Source: Buchnera aphidicola (Ceratovacuna japonica)
Lineage (GTDB): Bacteria > Pseudomonadota > Gammaproteobacteria > Enterobacterales > Enterobacteriaceae
DNA length: 64,000 nt
NCBI GenBank assembly: GCA_024349705.1
Contig: AP026065.1
Location: 62,001 to 126,000, forward strand
Reading direction: 5' to 3'
The translations under genes and the position numbers were made by a program. How positions within the stretch are numbered: position 1 is the stretch's first letter; every line of letters begins with the position of its first letter. Below the pieces are notes generated by a model. The model was not told the origin of the DNA. It searched no databases and saw nothing but the letters and a program-made list of their open reading frames with translations. This document shows positions 7,909 to 18,622 of this stretch, piece by piece.

Positions 7909-9915
7909 ATGCATAATAAATTACTTTCTAATGCAATTAGAGCATTAAGCATAGATGCAGTACAAAAAGCTAATTCAGGTCATCCAGGGATGCCTTTAGG
8001 AATGGCTGATATTGCAGAAGTTTTATGGAGAAAATTTTTGAAACATAATCCGGATAATCCTTTCTGGCATAACAGAGATAGATTCGTAATGTCAAATGGA
8101 CATGGTTCTATGTTATTATATAGTTTATTGCATCTTACTGGATATGATTTATCTATAGAAGATATAAAAAAGTTTAGACAGTTTGGATCTAAAACTCCTG
8201 GGCATCCTGAAAAACATATTACGAAAGGAGTAGAAATTACTACAGGTCCTTTAGGTCAAGGCCTGGCAAATGCTGTAGGAATGGCAATTTCAGAAAGTGT
8301 TTTAAGAAATACTTTTAACAAGAAAAAATATAAAATAATAGATCATTATACATGGGTGTTTGTAGGAGATGGTTGTTTAATGGAAGGTGTTTCTCATGAA
8401 TCTTGTTCTTTAGCAGGTCATTTAAAGTTAAATAAATTAATAGTTTTTTATGATAAAAATAATATTTCTATAGATGGTAATACAAATGGATGGTTTACTG
8501 AAGATATACAAAAAAGATTCAAATCATATAATTGGAATGTAATAGATAACGTTGATGGTCATTGTCGTAATGATATAGTAAAATCTATAAAAAATGCAAA
8601 AAATAGCATAGATAAACCTGTTTTAATAATATGTAATACTAAAATTGGTTTTGGTTCTCCGAACAAAGAAAACTCAAGTGAATCCCATGGTTCTCCATTA
8701 GGAGAGAAAGAAACAGTTTTAACTAAAAAAAAATTAAATTGGAAATATGATCCATTTATAATACCAAAAAATATATATAAAAAATGGAATTTTATAAAAA
8801 AAGGTAATATGTTAGAAATAAAATGGAAAAAAAAATTACTAGAATATAAAAAAAAGTACCCTGATTTATATTATGAATATATAAGAAGAATTAATAATGA
8901 ACTTCCTAAAAATTTTGAAAAAACTATTTTTACACATTTCAGAAATGTTTCTAAAAAATCTTCTAACATATCCACTAGACAATCCTCTAAAAATACTATT
9001 GAAATTTTAGGAAAAGTTTTAACAGAGTTATTAGGAGGATCAGCCGATTTATCAGCTAGTAATTTAACTAAATGGTCAGGATCTAAATCATTACATAAAA
9101 ATAAAAATGGTAATTATATAGATTATGGAGTTAGAGAGTTTGGTATGACATCAATTGCAAATGGAATTTTTCATCATGGTGGTTTTATACCATATACTTC
9201 AACTTTTTTAATGTTTATGGAATATGCTAGAAATGCTATAAGAATGTCTGCATTAATGAATACAAAACAAATTTTTATATACACTCATGATTCTGTATGG
9301 TTAGGAGAAGACGGCCCAACTCATCAACCTATAGAACAGCTATCTAGTTTGAGAATAGTACCAAATTTGCATGTTTGGAGACCTTGTGATGAATTAGAAA
9401 CTATAGTTTCATGGAAATGTGCTATAGAAAGAAAAAATGGTCCATCTGCTTTAATATTATCTAGACAAAATTTAAATTATATAAATGAAAAAAATAAAAA
9501 AGTAATTAGTAATATATCAAAAGGTGGATATATAATTAAAGATTTTTGTAAAAATCCTAATTTCATAATAATTTCTTCTGGGTCTGAATTAAGTTTGTCT
9601 TATGAAGTATGTAAAATTTTGCATAATAATAAAAAATATAGAATTAGGTTAATTTCTATGCCATCTACTAATGTATTTGATTTACAAAAAAAAGAATATA
9701 AAGAAAAGTTATTACCTTATAATATAAAAAATAGAGTTTCTATAGAGGCTGGAACATCTGATTTTTGGTATAAATATATAGGAAATAATAATTTAGCTAT
9801 TGGAATAAATAATTATTCATATTCAGCTCCTGAAAATATTCTATTAAAAAAATTAGGATTTGAAAAAAATAATATAGTAAAAAAAATAAAAAAATTTTTT
9901 AAACAAAAATTATAA
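7909..9915 (+). CDS. tktA: Transketolase
   Basis: 668 residues (E. coli TktA 663). A ThDP enzyme that moves two-carbon units between ketoses and aldoses, giving erythrose-4-phosphate for chorismate and ribose-5-phosphate for histidine and nucleotides. Visible: NAIRALSIDAVQKANSGHPG at the N-terminus, the ThDP-Mg motif GDGCLMEGVSHE...NKLIVFYDKNNISIDG, the central-domain LGGSADLSASN and REFGMTSIANG, and VYTHDS-like IYTHDSVWLGEDGPTHQPIEQ. The start is the ATG at 7909 because TTGGAG at 7897-7902 is its ribosome site; an in-frame TTG at 7897 overlaps that site. The C-terminal domain is complete. Confidence 0.97.
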   Translation: MHNKLLSNAIRALSIDAVQKANSGHPGMPLGMADIAEVLWRKFLKHNPDNPFWHNRDRFVMSNGHGSMLLYSLLHLTGYDLSIEDIKKFRQFGSKTPGHPEKHITKGVEITTGPLGQGLANAVGMAISESVLRNTFNKKKYKIIDHYTWVFVGDGCLMEGVSHESCSLAGHLKLNKLIVFYDKNNISIDGNTNGWFTEDIQKRFKSYNWNVIDNVDGHCRNDIVKSIKNAKNSIDKPVLIICNTKIGFGSPNKENSSESHGSPLGEKETVLTKKKLNWKYDPFIIPKNIYKKWNFIKKGNMLEIKWKKKLLEYKKKYPDLYYEYIRRINNELPKNFEKTIFTHFRNVSKKSSNISTRQSSKNTIEILGKVLTELLGGSADLSASNLTKWSGSKSLHKNKNGNYIDYGVREFGMTSIANGIFHHGGFIPYTSTFLMFMEYARNAIRMSALMNTKQIFIYTHDSVWLGEDGPTHQPIEQLSSLRIVPNLHVWRPCDELETIVSWKCAIERKNGPSALILSRQNLNYINEKNKKVISNISKGGYIIKDFCKNPNFIIISSGSELSLSYEVCKILHNNKKYRIRLISMPSTNVFDLQKKEYKEKLLPYNIKNRVSIEAGTSDFWYKYIGNNNLAIGINNYSYSAPENILLKKLGFEKNNIVKKIKKFFKQKL

Positions 9916-9971
9916 TAATTTTAATATTTTTTGTTTTTTAAATTTTATACATCTAGATTCTAGGAAAAACT

Positions 9972-11111
9972 ATGTGTATTTCTATTATAAAATTATTAAA
10001 AAAATTAATTTCTGTACCATCAATTAGCCCTAATGATATGAATTGCCAGAATATTATATCAAAAAAATTAGTTAAAATGGGATTTTCTATAAAAAATTTT
10101 GATATAAAAAATACAAAAAATATGTGGGCTGAAATAGGAAATAAAAAAGGTAAAACATTAAACTTTTTAGGCCATACTGATGTAGTTCCTTCAGGAGATT
10201 TATCTAGATGGAAGTTTGATCCATTTGATCCAACAGTTTATAAGGGATATTTGTTTGGAAGGGGAGCAGCAGATATGAAAGGTTCTATATCTGCTTTTTT
10301 AATATCTGTCAAAAAATTCTTACGTAATTTTAAAAAAAAAATGAAAGGAAGAATAACAATATTATTAACTTCTGATGAAGAAGGAACAGCTAAAAATGGT
10401 ATAAAGAAAGTAGTAGAAAAATTAATAAAAAATAAAGAAAAAATAGATTATTGCATAGTAGGAGAACCTACATCTGAAAAATTTTTGGGAGATGTTATAA
10501 AAAATGGAAGAAGAGGTTCTTTACATTTAAAAATGTTTTTTAAAGGTAAAGGAGGTCATGTTGCATACCCAAATAGTTCTGAAAATTTAATTCATAAAGC
10601 ATCTTTTTTTATTAATGATTTAATTAAATTTAATTGGGGTGAAAAATTTAAAAATAAGGAGGAATTTACTAATGTTCAAGTTTCTAAAATTTCTTCGGAA
10701 GATACAGTAGAAAATATGCTTTCTGAAAGTTTATTTATAAGAATTAATTTTAGATATAGTTATAAAATAAATGTTAAAGACATAAAATTATGTGTAAAAA
10801 AATTATTAAATTTATATAAAATAAAATGTAATATATATTGGAAACTTTCCGGTAGGCCGTTTTTTACTAAAAAAGGAAAACTTTTAAACGCTGTTACAGA
10901 AACAATTTTTAAATTTAATAAAAAAAAACCATATATATCAATGTCTGGAGGAACTTCTGATGGAAGATTTATTTATAAAATTAAACCTGAGATAATAGAA
11001 TTAGGATTACTTAACAATACTATTCATAAACCTAATGAACGAGTAAAAATTTTAGATTTGAATAAGTTAAGTAATATATATGAGAATATTATTGAAAAAT
11101 TATTACTTTAA
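9972..11111 (+). CDS. dapE: N-succinyl-diaminopimelate desuccinylase
   Basis: 379 residues (E. coli 375). A two-zinc M20 peptidase-family enzyme giving LL-diaminopimelate for lysine and peptidoglycan. Metal-site pattern: His68 and Asp70 in LNFLGHTDVVPSGD, Asp101 in GRGAADMKGS, Glu136/Glu137 in TSDEEGTA, and GEPTSE after residue 160; the dimerisation block RRGSLHLKMFFKGKGGHVAYP and the C-terminal SGGTSDGRFI with the last His region (LGLLNNTIHKPNE) are intact. TAGGAAA precedes the ATG. It is convergent with dapA, the other DAP-pathway gene here, with a terminator hairpin between. Confidence 0.96.
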   Translation: MCISIIKLLKKLISVPSISPNDMNCQNIISKKLVKMGFSIKNFDIKNTKNMWAEIGNKKGKTLNFLGHTDVVPSGDLSRWKFDPFDPTVYKGYLFGRGAADMKGSISAFLISVKKFLRNFKKKMKGRITILLTSDEEGTAKNGIKKVVEKLIKNKEKIDYCIVGEPTSEKFLGDVIKNGRRGSLHLKMFFKGKGGHVAYPNSSENLIHKASFFINDLIKFNWGEKFKNKEEFTNVQVSKISSEDTVENMLSESLFIRINFRYSYKINVKDIKLCVKKLLNLYKIKCNIYWKLSGRPFFTKKGKLLNAVTETIFKFNKKKPYISMSGGTSDGRFIYKIKPEIIELGLLNNTIHKPNERVKILDLNKLSNIYENIIEKLLL

Positions 11112-11150
11112 ATTTTTTGTTTTGTAACTTTTTATGTGAATTTTTTATTA

Positions 11151-11182
11151 ATACACGGAGTATCATAAGACACTCTGTGTAT
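11151..11182 (+). terminator. Terminator downstream of dapE
   Basis: Arms ATACACGGAGT (11151-11161) and ACTCTGTGTAT (11172-11182) form 11 pairs including one G-U that works only in the plus-strand RNA, with a 10-base loop and T-rich sequence after. G/C content stands out from the surroundings. It lies between convergent dapE and dapA. Confidence 0.8.
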
Positions 11183-11219
11183 TTTTAATAATTTTTTGTT
11201 TCAAAATTTTTTTGTTTGT

Positions 11220-12107
11220 TTAATATAATATTTTTAATAGTTTTTTTTTTAATATATTTCTAAAAATATTTTTATTTTTTTTAGATAATTTAGTTAATGG
11301 CAATCTTACTGTATCATTTTTTATTAATCCAATTTCTTTAGAAATCCATTTTATTGGTATAGGATTAGTTTCTATAAACATTAATTTATTTAGTTCATAT
11401 ATTTTATTATTTATTTTTCTAGCTTTATTAAATTTTTTTTTGATAGCAAAATTACATATTTGAAATATTTTGTTTGGAATTATATTGGCTGTTACTGATA
11501 TAACAGCATTACCTCCTAATTGCATAAAATCTAATGAAGTAGTATCATCTCCACTAATTAGTAAAAATTTTTTTTTAACAAAAGGTTTTATATTATTTAC
11601 TCTAGACAAATCACCACTGGCTTCTTTTATTCCTATTATATTTTCTATTTTAGAAAGTTTTATAACAGTTTCAGGTAATAAATCTGATCCTGTTCTTTTA
11701 GGTATGTTATATAATATTTGAGGAACATTAGTGCTATTAGATATTTTTTTAAAATGTTCAAACATACCTCTTTGTGTGGGTTTATTGTAATATGGTACAA
11801 CATTAAGACATGCAGATATTCCTGAATTTTCTAATTTTTTTGTTAGTTCTATCGACTCATATGTAGAGTTTGATCCAGTTCCTGCTATTATTGGTATTTT
11901 TTTATTCGCATATTTAACTGTTTTTATAATTACATTGTAATGTTCTGTTCTAGTTAAAGTTGCTGATTCACCAGTAGTTCCTACAGATACAATAGCATTT
12001 GTATTATTTTTAATATGATATTTTACTAATTTTTTTAAACTTTTATAGCAAACTTCTCCATTAGTTTTCATAGGAGTTATCAAAGCAACAATACTTCCCT
12101 TAAACAT
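11220..12107 (-). CDS. dapA: 4-hydroxy-tetrahydrodipicolinate synthase
   Basis: 295 residues (E. coli 292). Class I aldolase-type lyase condensing pyruvate with aspartate semialdehyde, the first committed step to DAP and lysine. Catalytic residues sit at their classical places: Thr44/Thr45 in VGTTGESAT, Tyr133 in ILYNIPKRTG, Lys161 (Schiff base) in IGIKEASGD. An AGAGAG ribosome site precedes the ATG. It faces dapE and has aroC 174 bases upstream on the same strand. Confidence 0.97.
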   Translation of the reverse strand: MFKGSIVALITPMKTNGEVCYKSLKKLVKYHIKNNTNAIVSVGTTGESATLTRTEHYNVIIKTVKYANKKIPIIAGTGSNSTYESIELTKKLENSGISACLNVVPYYNKPTQRGMFEHFKKISNSTNVPQILYNIPKRTGSDLLPETVIKLSKIENIIGIKEASGDLSRVNNIKPFVKKKFLLISGDDTTSLDFMQLGGNAVISVTANIIPNKIFQICNFAIKKKFNKARKINNKIYELNKLMFIETNPIPIKWISKEIGLIKNDTVRLPLTKLSKKNKNIFRNILKKKLLKILY

Positions 12108-12281
12108 ATAAGTTCTCTCTTAAGATAAGCTGGATTCTTTGTAAAATAAAAATTTTTAGAATATAAAATTTATTAAATAATTAATATTTTGTACTTAATT
12201 TAGTTTATATAAAAATTTTTATTTTTTAATTATTAAAAAATATACTTACTTTTTTAAAGAAAAATTTTATAAAAAAATGTT

Positions 12282-13343
12282 TTATTTTTTACATTGAGCT
12301 TTGTTTCTTAAAGTATGATCCATTAATATTATTGCTATCATTGCTTCAGCTATAGGAACTGCTCTGATTCCAACACATGGATCATGCCTTCCTCTTACTA
12401 TTATACTAGTGTTTTTATTTTCTTTATTTACTGTATTTCCTTTTATTTTTATACTAGAAGTAGGCTTTAATGATATTGTAGTTATTATATCTTGCCCATT
12501 GCTAATTCCTCCTAAAATTCCTCCTGCATGATTTGATTTAAATCCTTTTGAACACATTTCATCTCTATGTTCTGTTCCTTTTTGGTGCGATACTTTGACT
12601 CCATCTCCTATTTCTACAGATTTAACTGCATTTATACCCATTAATGCATAAGATAAGTCTGCATCTAATTTATCAAAAACAGGCTCTCCTAATCCAGCTG
12701 GTACGTTTTTAGAAACTATTGTTATTTTAGCTCCTATTGAGTTATTTTCTTTTTTTATATTTTTTATAAATTTTTTAATCTCTATTATTTTTTTTTTTTC
12801 TCCACAAAAAAATGGATTTTTTGACACAGTTTTCCAATCTTTCATATCACATAATATATGTCCTATTTGCTTTAAATATCCTCTTATTTTTATTTTATAT
12901 TTTTCAAATAAATATTTTTTTGCAAAAGCTCCTGCTGCAACTCTCATACAAGTTTCTCTTGCTGAAGATCTTCCTCCTCCTCTGTGGTCTCTAATTCCAT
13001 ATTTTTTTTGATATGTGTAATCTGCATGGCCTGGTCTATATAAATTTTTTATAGAGTCATAATCTTTTTCTCTTTGATCTTCATTTTTTATAATTAATCC
13101 TATGCTTGTTCCTGTAGTTTTTCCATCAAATATCCCAGAAAGTATTTTAACTTTATCTTTTTCTTTTCTTTTTGTAGTATATTTAGAATTTCCTGGTTTT
13201 CTTTTATCTAATTGTTTTTGTATATATTTTTCTGAAATTTTTAATCCTGGCGGCATTCCATCTATTATACATCCTAAAGAATGACCATGAGATTCTCCAT
13301 ATGTTGTTACACAAAAAATTTTTCCTATTGTATTTCCAGACAT
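12282..13343 (-). CDS. aroC: Chorismate synthase
   Basis: 353 residues (E. coli 361). FMN-dependent last step of the shikimate pathway, making chorismate for phenylalanine, tyrosine and tryptophan. Signatures: [18 protein letters not shown] at residues 16-33, [27 protein letters not shown] near 104-130, and the C-terminal [24 protein letters not shown] lies before the ATG. The enzyme needs reduced FMN, which matters because ribF is missing at its ancestral position in this window. Confidence 0.97.
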   Translation of the reverse strand: MSGNTIGKIFCVTTYGESHGHSLGCIIDGMPPGLKISEKYIQKQLDKRKPGNSKYTTKRKEKDKVKILSGIFDGKTTGTSIGLIIKNEDQREKDYDSIKNLYRPGHADYTYQKKYGIRDHRGGGRSSARETCMRVAAGAFAKKYLFEKYKIKIRGYLKQIGHILCDMKDWKTVSKNPFFCGEKKKIIEIKKFIKNIKKENNSIGAKITIVSKNVPAGLGEPVFDKLDADLSYALMGINAVKSVEIGDGVKVSHQKGTEHRDEMCSKGFKSNHAGGILGGISNGQDIITTISLKPTSSIKIKGNTVNKENKNTSIIVRGRHDPCVGIRAVPIAEAMIAIILMDHTLRNKAQCKK

Positions 13344-13522
13344 TTTTTATCCTGATATATAAAGAAAATTAATTATTTATTTTAAATATTATATACATAA
13401 TTTCTACTTTTTAAGTATTTTTTTTATTTTTTTAAAAAATATATGTTTTTGTATAAAAAAAAATATAATTATAATATTATTAAAAAATTATTATTTTTTA
13501 CAATTTATTAAATAAGAAGATT

Positions 13523-14047
13523 ATGAATGATACAAATTTTATTTCTTTAAAAGATTTATATCTTTTTAAAAAATCTTTTAAAAACATAGATAGAGTAGTT
13601 CAAGATAATGTTTTTCATTATGAAAAAAATTTTTGTATAAAAAAAAAAAAATATAAAAAGAAATATTTTGAAAAAGATTTTCATAAATATTTCTTTTCTA
13701 AAAAAAATTTTAATAGTAATTTGTCGTATAAACCAATTAGATATGTTAGATCACATTGTTTTATTAAAAAATTGAAAGAATTAATATATGGTAATTTTTT
13801 TCCTGAAATTTTTTTAGACGTTCATGGAATGAATATGTCTGAAACAAAATTAGAACTAGCAAATTTATTTACTATTTGTTATGAAAAAAGAATTTCTTAT
13901 ATAAGTATAATTCATGGACATGGAAGAGAAATTTTAAAAAAACAAATACCATTATGGCTTTCTAATCATCCTGATATTATTGCTTTTCATGAAGCTCCAA
14001 GATTTTCAGGAAAAAGTACTTCTATTTTTGTAATAATAGATATTTAA
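13523..14047 (+). CDS. smrB: Smr-domain endonuclease SmrB (ribosome rescue factor)
   Basis: 174 residues (E. coli 183). The first 90 residues are Lys/Phe-rich and weakly conserved; the Smr domain follows with LDVHGMNMSETKLEL (DxH motif) and ISIIHGHGREILKKQIPLWL (HGHG motif), then HPDIIAFHEAPRFSG. In E. coli SmrB cleaves mRNA between collided ribosomes (established for the family). A run of 13 A at 13639-13651 lies in the variable N-terminal part. AAGAAG precedes the ATG. Its position next to aroC matches the Buchnera and E. coli order. Confidence 0.9.
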   Translation: MNDTNFISLKDLYLFKKSFKNIDRVVQDNVFHYEKNFCIKKKKYKKKYFEKDFHKYFFSKKNFNSNLSYKPIRYVRSHCFIKKLKELIYGNFFPEIFLDVHGMNMSETKLELANLFTICYEKRISYISIIHGHGREILKKQIPLWLSNHPDIIAFHEAPRFSGKSTSIFVIIDI

Positions 14048-14240
14048 AATTAATATTACTTTATTGTGTTATATTTATTTTTAAAGTATTTATAATAGTT
14101 TTCTTATATTTTTCACATTTTTGTTTTATACATAAAATTTATTTTTTAAATAATTTTTATATTAAAAATTTTAAAAAATATTATAATACGTTTTTTATAT
14201 AGTTAATTATTATTAAATTTTATATTGAGAGATTAATAAT

Positions 14241-15137
14241 ATGCATGATAACAAATTAAGAATAGCAATACAAAAATCTGGAAGGTTAAGTAAAGATTCT
14301 AGAACATTATTAAGAAATTGTGATATGAAAATAAATTTTCAAAAAAATAAGTTAATTTCTTTTTCGGAAAATATGCCTATTGATGTAATGCGTGTTCGTG
14401 ATGATGATATACCAGGATTAGTTATAGATGGAATAGTAGATTTAGGTATTGTTGGAAGAAATGTTTTAGAAGAAGAAGTTTTAAAAAGAAAATTTAAATT
14501 AGAAAATATTTCTTTTAAAATATTAAAACATTTGGATTTTGGAATATGTAGACTTTCTATAGGTATACCATATGAAAAAAAATATTGTGGAATAGAATGT
14601 TTAAATGGATTAAGAATAGCTACTTCATATCCTTATATATTAAGAAAATATTTTTTTAAAAAAAATATTTCTTTTAAATTATGTAAGTTAAATGGTTCGG
14701 TAGAAGTAGCTATAAGAGCTGGATTAGCTGATGCTATATTTGATTTAGTCTCTACAGGAGAGGCTTTAGTTTCTAATGGATTAAAAGAAGTTAAAATTAT
14801 ACATAATTCTAGTGCTTGTATTATTTCTAATGATAGTAATTTAAATTCATTCAAAAAAAATATTATAAAAATTTTTATATCCAGAATTAATGGAGTAATA
14901 AAAGCTAGAAAGTCTAAATATATAATTTTACATGTATCTTCTTCTAAAGTAAAAAATGTAGTAAAATTATTTTCAGAATGTGAAAAACCAACAATATATA
15001 AATTGTTTGGAAATGATAATATAGTTGCTGTTCATATTATTAGCAGAGAGTCAATATTTTGGAAGACTATGGAAAAATTAAAAGAGTTAGGAGCTAAATC
15101 TATATTGGTATTTCCTATCGAAAAAATGTTGGAGTGA
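14241..15137 (+). CDS. hisG: ATP phosphoribosyltransferase
   Basis: 298 residues, the long form of HisG (E. coli 299), which carries its own C-terminal regulatory domain. First step of histidine synthesis, from ATP and PRPP. Visible: [20 protein letters not shown] at the start, [20 protein letters not shown], and the PRPP-binding block [24 protein letters not shown]. The last 75 residues ([14 protein letters not shown]...) form the ACT-like histidine-sensing domain, so feedback control could persist. GAGAG precedes the ATG. It opens the eight-gene his operon; no His-rich leader peptide is seen upstream. Confidence 0.97.
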   Translation: MHDNKLRIAIQKSGRLSKDSRTLLRNCDMKINFQKNKLISFSENMPIDVMRVRDDDIPGLVIDGIVDLGIVGRNVLEEEVLKRKFKLENISFKILKHLDFGICRLSIGIPYEKKYCGIECLNGLRIATSYPYILRKYFFKKNISFKLCKLNGSVEVAIRAGLADAIFDLVSTGEALVSNGLKEVKIIHNSSACIISNDSNLNSFKKNIIKIFISRINGVIKARKSKYIILHVSSSKVKNVVKLFSECEKPTIYKLFGNDNIVAVHIISRESIFWKTMEKLKELGAKSILVFPIEKMLE

Positions 15138-15143
15138 TATTAA

Positions 15144-16469
15144 ATGAATTTAAAAAATAATATATATTTTTGGAAAGATTTAACATGTTTAGAAAAAAAA
15201 AAAATATTAACAAGACCTATATTTTTTATAGACAAAAAATTAAAAAATAGTGTACATAAAATATTAAATAATGTGAAAAAATTTGGAGATTCAGCTATAA
15301 ATAAATATAATTATTTATTTGATAATATTAAAGTAAATAATATAAAAATAAATTGTGAAAAAATAAATATTAAAAACATTAAAGTAAAAAAAAAAATTAA
15401 AAAAGCAATTTTATATGCTAAAAAAAATATAGAAAAATTTCATATTTTGCAAAAAAAAAATAATAATATAAATGTTTTTATAGAAGATGGAATAAATTGC
15501 AGGTATGTAGAAAAGTCAATTTCTAATATTGGTATTTATATACCTAAAGGAGTGAATTCTAATTTTATTTCTACTATGCTTATGTTATGTGTCCCTGCTA
15601 ATATTGCTGGATGTAGCAATATAGTTGTTTGTTCATCTCCTAAAATTAGTAATGAATTATTATATACTGCAAAAATATGTAATATAAAAAATGTTTTTCA
15701 AGTGGGAGGAGCGCAAGCCATAGGGGCTATGGCATTTGGAACTAATAGTGTTCCTAAAGTAAATAAAATTTTTGGACCAGGAAATTATTATGTGACAGAA
15801 GCAAAAACTCAAGTTAATAATATGAATATTAACGTTAGTATTGACATGCAAGCAGGACCTTCTGAGTTAATAATAATTTCAGATAAAAATTCTAATCCAA
15901 GATTTATATCATCTGATATTATAGCTCAATTAGAACATGGAAGAGACTCTCATATAATTTTGTTAACTAATTCTTTAAATTTAACTAAAAATGTAATAAA
16001 AGAAATAAATTTACAATTAATAGATTTTCCTAGAAAAGAAATAGTAATAAGTTCTTTAAATAATAGTAAATTTATTATAGAAAAAGATTTGTTAAAATGT
16101 ATAGAAATTTCTAACATTTATTCTCCTGAACATTTATGTATTTATTCTAAAGATTGTGAAAATTTATTGAAAAGTGTAGAAAATGCTGGATCAGTTTTTT
16201 TAGGAGAATGGTCTCCTGAAGTAGTTGGAGATTATGCATCAGGAACAAATCATGTTTTGCCTACTTATGGTTATGCTTCTTCTATGTCTGGTATTGGAGT
16301 AAAGGATTTTGTTAAAAATATAACAGTTCAAAAATTAACTTATAATGGTTTTTTAAAGCTATACAGTACTATAGATGTAATGTCTAAAACAGAAGGTTTA
16401 GAAGGTCATAGAAGATCTATAAAAATAAGAAAAAAATACTTAGAGGAAATTAAAAATTTTGAAATTTAA
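15144..16469 (+). CDS. hisD: Histidinol dehydrogenase
   Basis: 441 residues (E. coli 434). Zinc-dependent two-step NAD oxidation of histidinol to histidine, the last steps of the pathway. Family blocks: NIGIYIPKGVNSNFISTMLM, VGGAQAIGAMAFGT, IFGPGNYYVTEAK, DMQAGPSELIIIS, and the catalytic Glu-His pair in IYSPEHLCIYS; the C-terminal YASSMSGIGVKDFVKN is complete. The GGAG at the hisG 3' end is its ribosome site, six bases after the hisG stop. Lysine-rich residues 60-95 contain runs of 11-12 A. Confidence 0.97.
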   Translation: MNLKNNIYFWKDLTCLEKKKILTRPIFFIDKKLKNSVHKILNNVKKFGDSAINKYNYLFDNIKVNNIKINCEKINIKNIKVKKKIKKAILYAKKNIEKFHILQKKNNNINVFIEDGINCRYVEKSISNIGIYIPKGVNSNFISTMLMLCVPANIAGCSNIVVCSSPKISNELLYTAKICNIKNVFQVGGAQAIGAMAFGTNSVPKVNKIFGPGNYYVTEAKTQVNNMNINVSIDMQAGPSELIIISDKNSNPRFISSDIIAQLEHGRDSHIILLTNSLNLTKNVIKEINLQLIDFPRKEIVISSLNNSKFIIEKDLLKCIEISNIYSPEHLCIYSKDCENLLKSVENAGSVFLGEWSPEVVGDYASGTNHVLPTYGYASSMSGIGVKDFVKNITVQKLTYNGFLKLYSTIDVMSKTEGLEGHRRSIKIRKKYLEEIKNFEI

Positions 16470-17532
16470 AAAATTAGTAAAGTTTAATATTAATAATTTT
16501 ACACCATATAAATCTGCAAGAAGCATGTGTGTTAAAGGAAATATTTGGTTGAATGCTAATGAATCACCTATTAACAATAAGTTTATTATTGTAAATAATA
16601 ATTTAAATAGATATCCTCAACCTCAACCTAAAAATGTTATTTTAAAATATTCTGAATATGCTAAAGTAAATATAAATAATATTTTAATAAGCAGAGGAAT
16701 AGATGAATCAATAGAATTATTAACTAAAGTTTTTTGCAGGCCTGGTATAGATAAAATAATGTATTTTTCTCCTACTTATGATATGTATAGAATAGTTGCT
16801 AACATTTTTGAAGTAGACATAGTTAACATATTTTTAAATAATTATGATAATTTTGACTATAATAAAATTACAAAAAATATAAAAAATTTAAAGTTAATAT
16901 ATATATGTAGGCCTAATAATCCAACTGGAGATGTTATGCCTAAAGAAATTCTAATAAATATATTAGATATTTTAAAAAAAAAATCTTTAGTTATAGTAGA
17001 TGAAGCTTATATAGAATTTTGTTATAATGAAAATGTGGTTGATTTAATAAGTAAATACTCTAATTTGGTTGTTTTAAGAACTATGTCAAAAGCGTTTGGA
17101 TTAGCTGGAGCAAGATGTGGTTTTACAATAGCTAATTTAGAAATTATAAAAATTTTAAACAAATTTCTTGCTCCTTATCCAATACCTACTCCTATATGTA
17201 GTATTGTTAATAAATTTCTAAAAAATAAATTTATTAAAACTATGGAAAAAACAGTTTGTAAAATAAATAAAAATAAAAATTGGTTGATTTCAAAGTTAAA
17301 AAAAATAAATTTTATAAAAAAAGTTTACAAAAGTTTTTCTAACTATATATTAATAAAATGTGTTTCATCAAAATTTATTATTGAAAAACTAGAATATAAA
17401 GGAATAATATTAAGAGATCAAACTAAAAATTTAGGACTAAAAAACTGTATTAGAATTTCTATAGGAACAAAGATTGAATGTAGAAAGTTAATTAATGAAT
17501 TAAAAAAAATTTCTTATAAAAACATAGTATAA
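16459..17532 (+). CDS. hisC: Histidinol-phosphate aminotransferase
   Basis: 357 residues (E. coli 356). PLP enzyme converting imidazole-acetol phosphate to histidinol phosphate. Lys211 in RTMSKAFGLAGARCGF is the PLP lysine; LNANESP, ICRPNNPTG and VDEAYIEF are family blocks. The start is TTG at 16459, eleven bases inside hisD: AGAGGA at 16442-16447 lies upstream and the residues from here align with HisC (FTPYKSAR for E. coli LTPYQSAR), while no ATG exists before that block. Translation is probably coupled to hisD. Confidence 0.95.
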   Translation: MKFKKLVKFNINNFTPYKSARSMCVKGNIWLNANESPINNKFIIVNNNLNRYPQPQPKNVILKYSEYAKVNINNILISRGIDESIELLTKVFCRPGIDKIMYFSPTYDMYRIVANIFEVDIVNIFLNNYDNFDYNKITKNIKNLKLIYICRPNNPTGDVMPKEILINILDILKKKSLVIVDEAYIEFCYNENVVDLISKYSNLVVLRTMSKAFGLAGARCGFTIANLEIIKILNKFLAPYPIPTPICSIVNKFLKNKFIKTMEKTVCKINKNKNWLISKLKKINFIKKVYKSFSNYILIKCVSSKFIIEKLEYKGIILRDQTKNLGLKNCIRISIGTKIECRKLINELKKISYKNIV

Positions 17533-17554
17533 TTTAAAATATTTTATATACCTT

Positions 17555-18622
17555 ATGAAAAAAAAATTTTTATTTATAGATAGAGATGGAACAATAATAG
17601 ATGAACCTATTACTGATTTTAAAGTAGATTCTATAGAAAAACTGAAATTTAAGAAAAATATATTTGTTTCTTTACTAAATTTAAAGAAAAAAAAATATAA
17701 GTTTGTTATGGTAACTAATCAAGATGGATTAGGAACTAAAGAATTTCCTAAAAAAAAATTTTATTTTATACAAAATTTTATAATAAATATTTTTTTGTCT
17801 CAAAAAATAAAATTTTGTGACGTTTTTATTTGTCCTCATTATATTTCAGATAACTGTAAATGTAGAAAACCTAATATTGGTATGTTAAGCAATTTTTTAA
17901 AAAACAATAATATAGATAAGAAAAATAGTTTCGTTATAGGAGATAGGAATACAGATATAGAATTTGCAAATAATATAGGAATAAAAGGAATTTTGTATAA
18001 AAAAAATTATGATTGGGAAAAAATTGAAAAAAAAATATTATATAGTGATACTATAACTATTATTAGAAAAACTAGAGAAACTGATATAAAAATAAAAGTT
18101 AATTTAGAAAAATATTTTAACAGTTATATTAATACTGGGATAGATTTTTTTGATCATATGTTGCATCAACTTGCTTTTCATGCAAGAATTTATTTATATA
18201 TAATATCTAAAGGTGATATAAACGTAGATGACCATCATACAGTAGAAGATGTAGGAATTACATTAGGAAGATCTTTTTTAAAATCTTTAAGATTTAAAAC
18301 TGGAATAAATAGATTTGGATTAGGAATAATACCTATGGATGAAAGTATTTCTAAATGTGTTTTAGATATTTCAGGAAGACCATATATTAGCTTTAAATCT
18401 AATTTAAAAGATAAATTATTAGGAAGATTTAATTTAAGTATGGTTAAACATTTTTTTTATTCATTAAGTTATTCTATGAAAAGTACTTTGCATATAGAAT
18501 CTTATGGAGAAAATAATCATCATATATGTGAAAGTATATTTAAATCTTTTGGAATCGCTTTTAAACAAGCTATATTTGTAAATTCTAGTTATACACAAAG
18601 TTCTAAAGGAATACTATTATGA
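17555..18622 (+). CDS. hisB: Bifunctional histidinol-phosphatase / imidazoleglycerol-phosphate dehydratase
   Basis: 355 residues, as in E. coli. The N-terminal HAD phosphatase (residues 1-165) has the catalytic pair Asp9/Asp11 in FIDRDGTI, a zinc loop CPHYISDNCKCRKP and VIGDRNTDIEFA. The C-terminal IGPD half has FFDHMLHQLAFHA, DDHHTVEDVGITLG and ENNHHICESIFKSFG, the histidine-rich metal sites. It performs steps 7 and 9 of histidine synthesis. No clear ribosome site; it follows hisC by 22 bases and overlaps hisH by ATGA. Confidence 0.97.
   Translation: MKKKFLFIDRDGTIIDEPITDFKVDSIEKLKFKKNIFVSLLNLKKKKYKFVMVTNQDGLGTKEFPKKKFYFIQNFIINIFLSQKIKFCDVFICPHYISDNCKCRKPNIGMLSNFLKNNNIDKKNSFVIGDRNTDIEFANNIGIKGILYKKNYDWEKIEKKILYSDTITIIRKTRETDIKIKVNLEKYFNSYINTGIDFFDHMLHQLAFHARIYLYIISKGDINVDDHHTVEDVGITLGRSFLKSLRFKTGINRFGLGIIPMDESISKCVLDISGRPYISFKSNLKDKLLGRFNLSMVKHFFYSLSYSMKSTLHIESYGENNHHICESIFKSFGIAFKQAIFVNSSYTQSSKGILL

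Noticed and set aside
14048..14240. Possible his operon leader peptide and attenuator
   Set aside because: No short frame with consecutive His codons and no terminator stem ahead of hisG.
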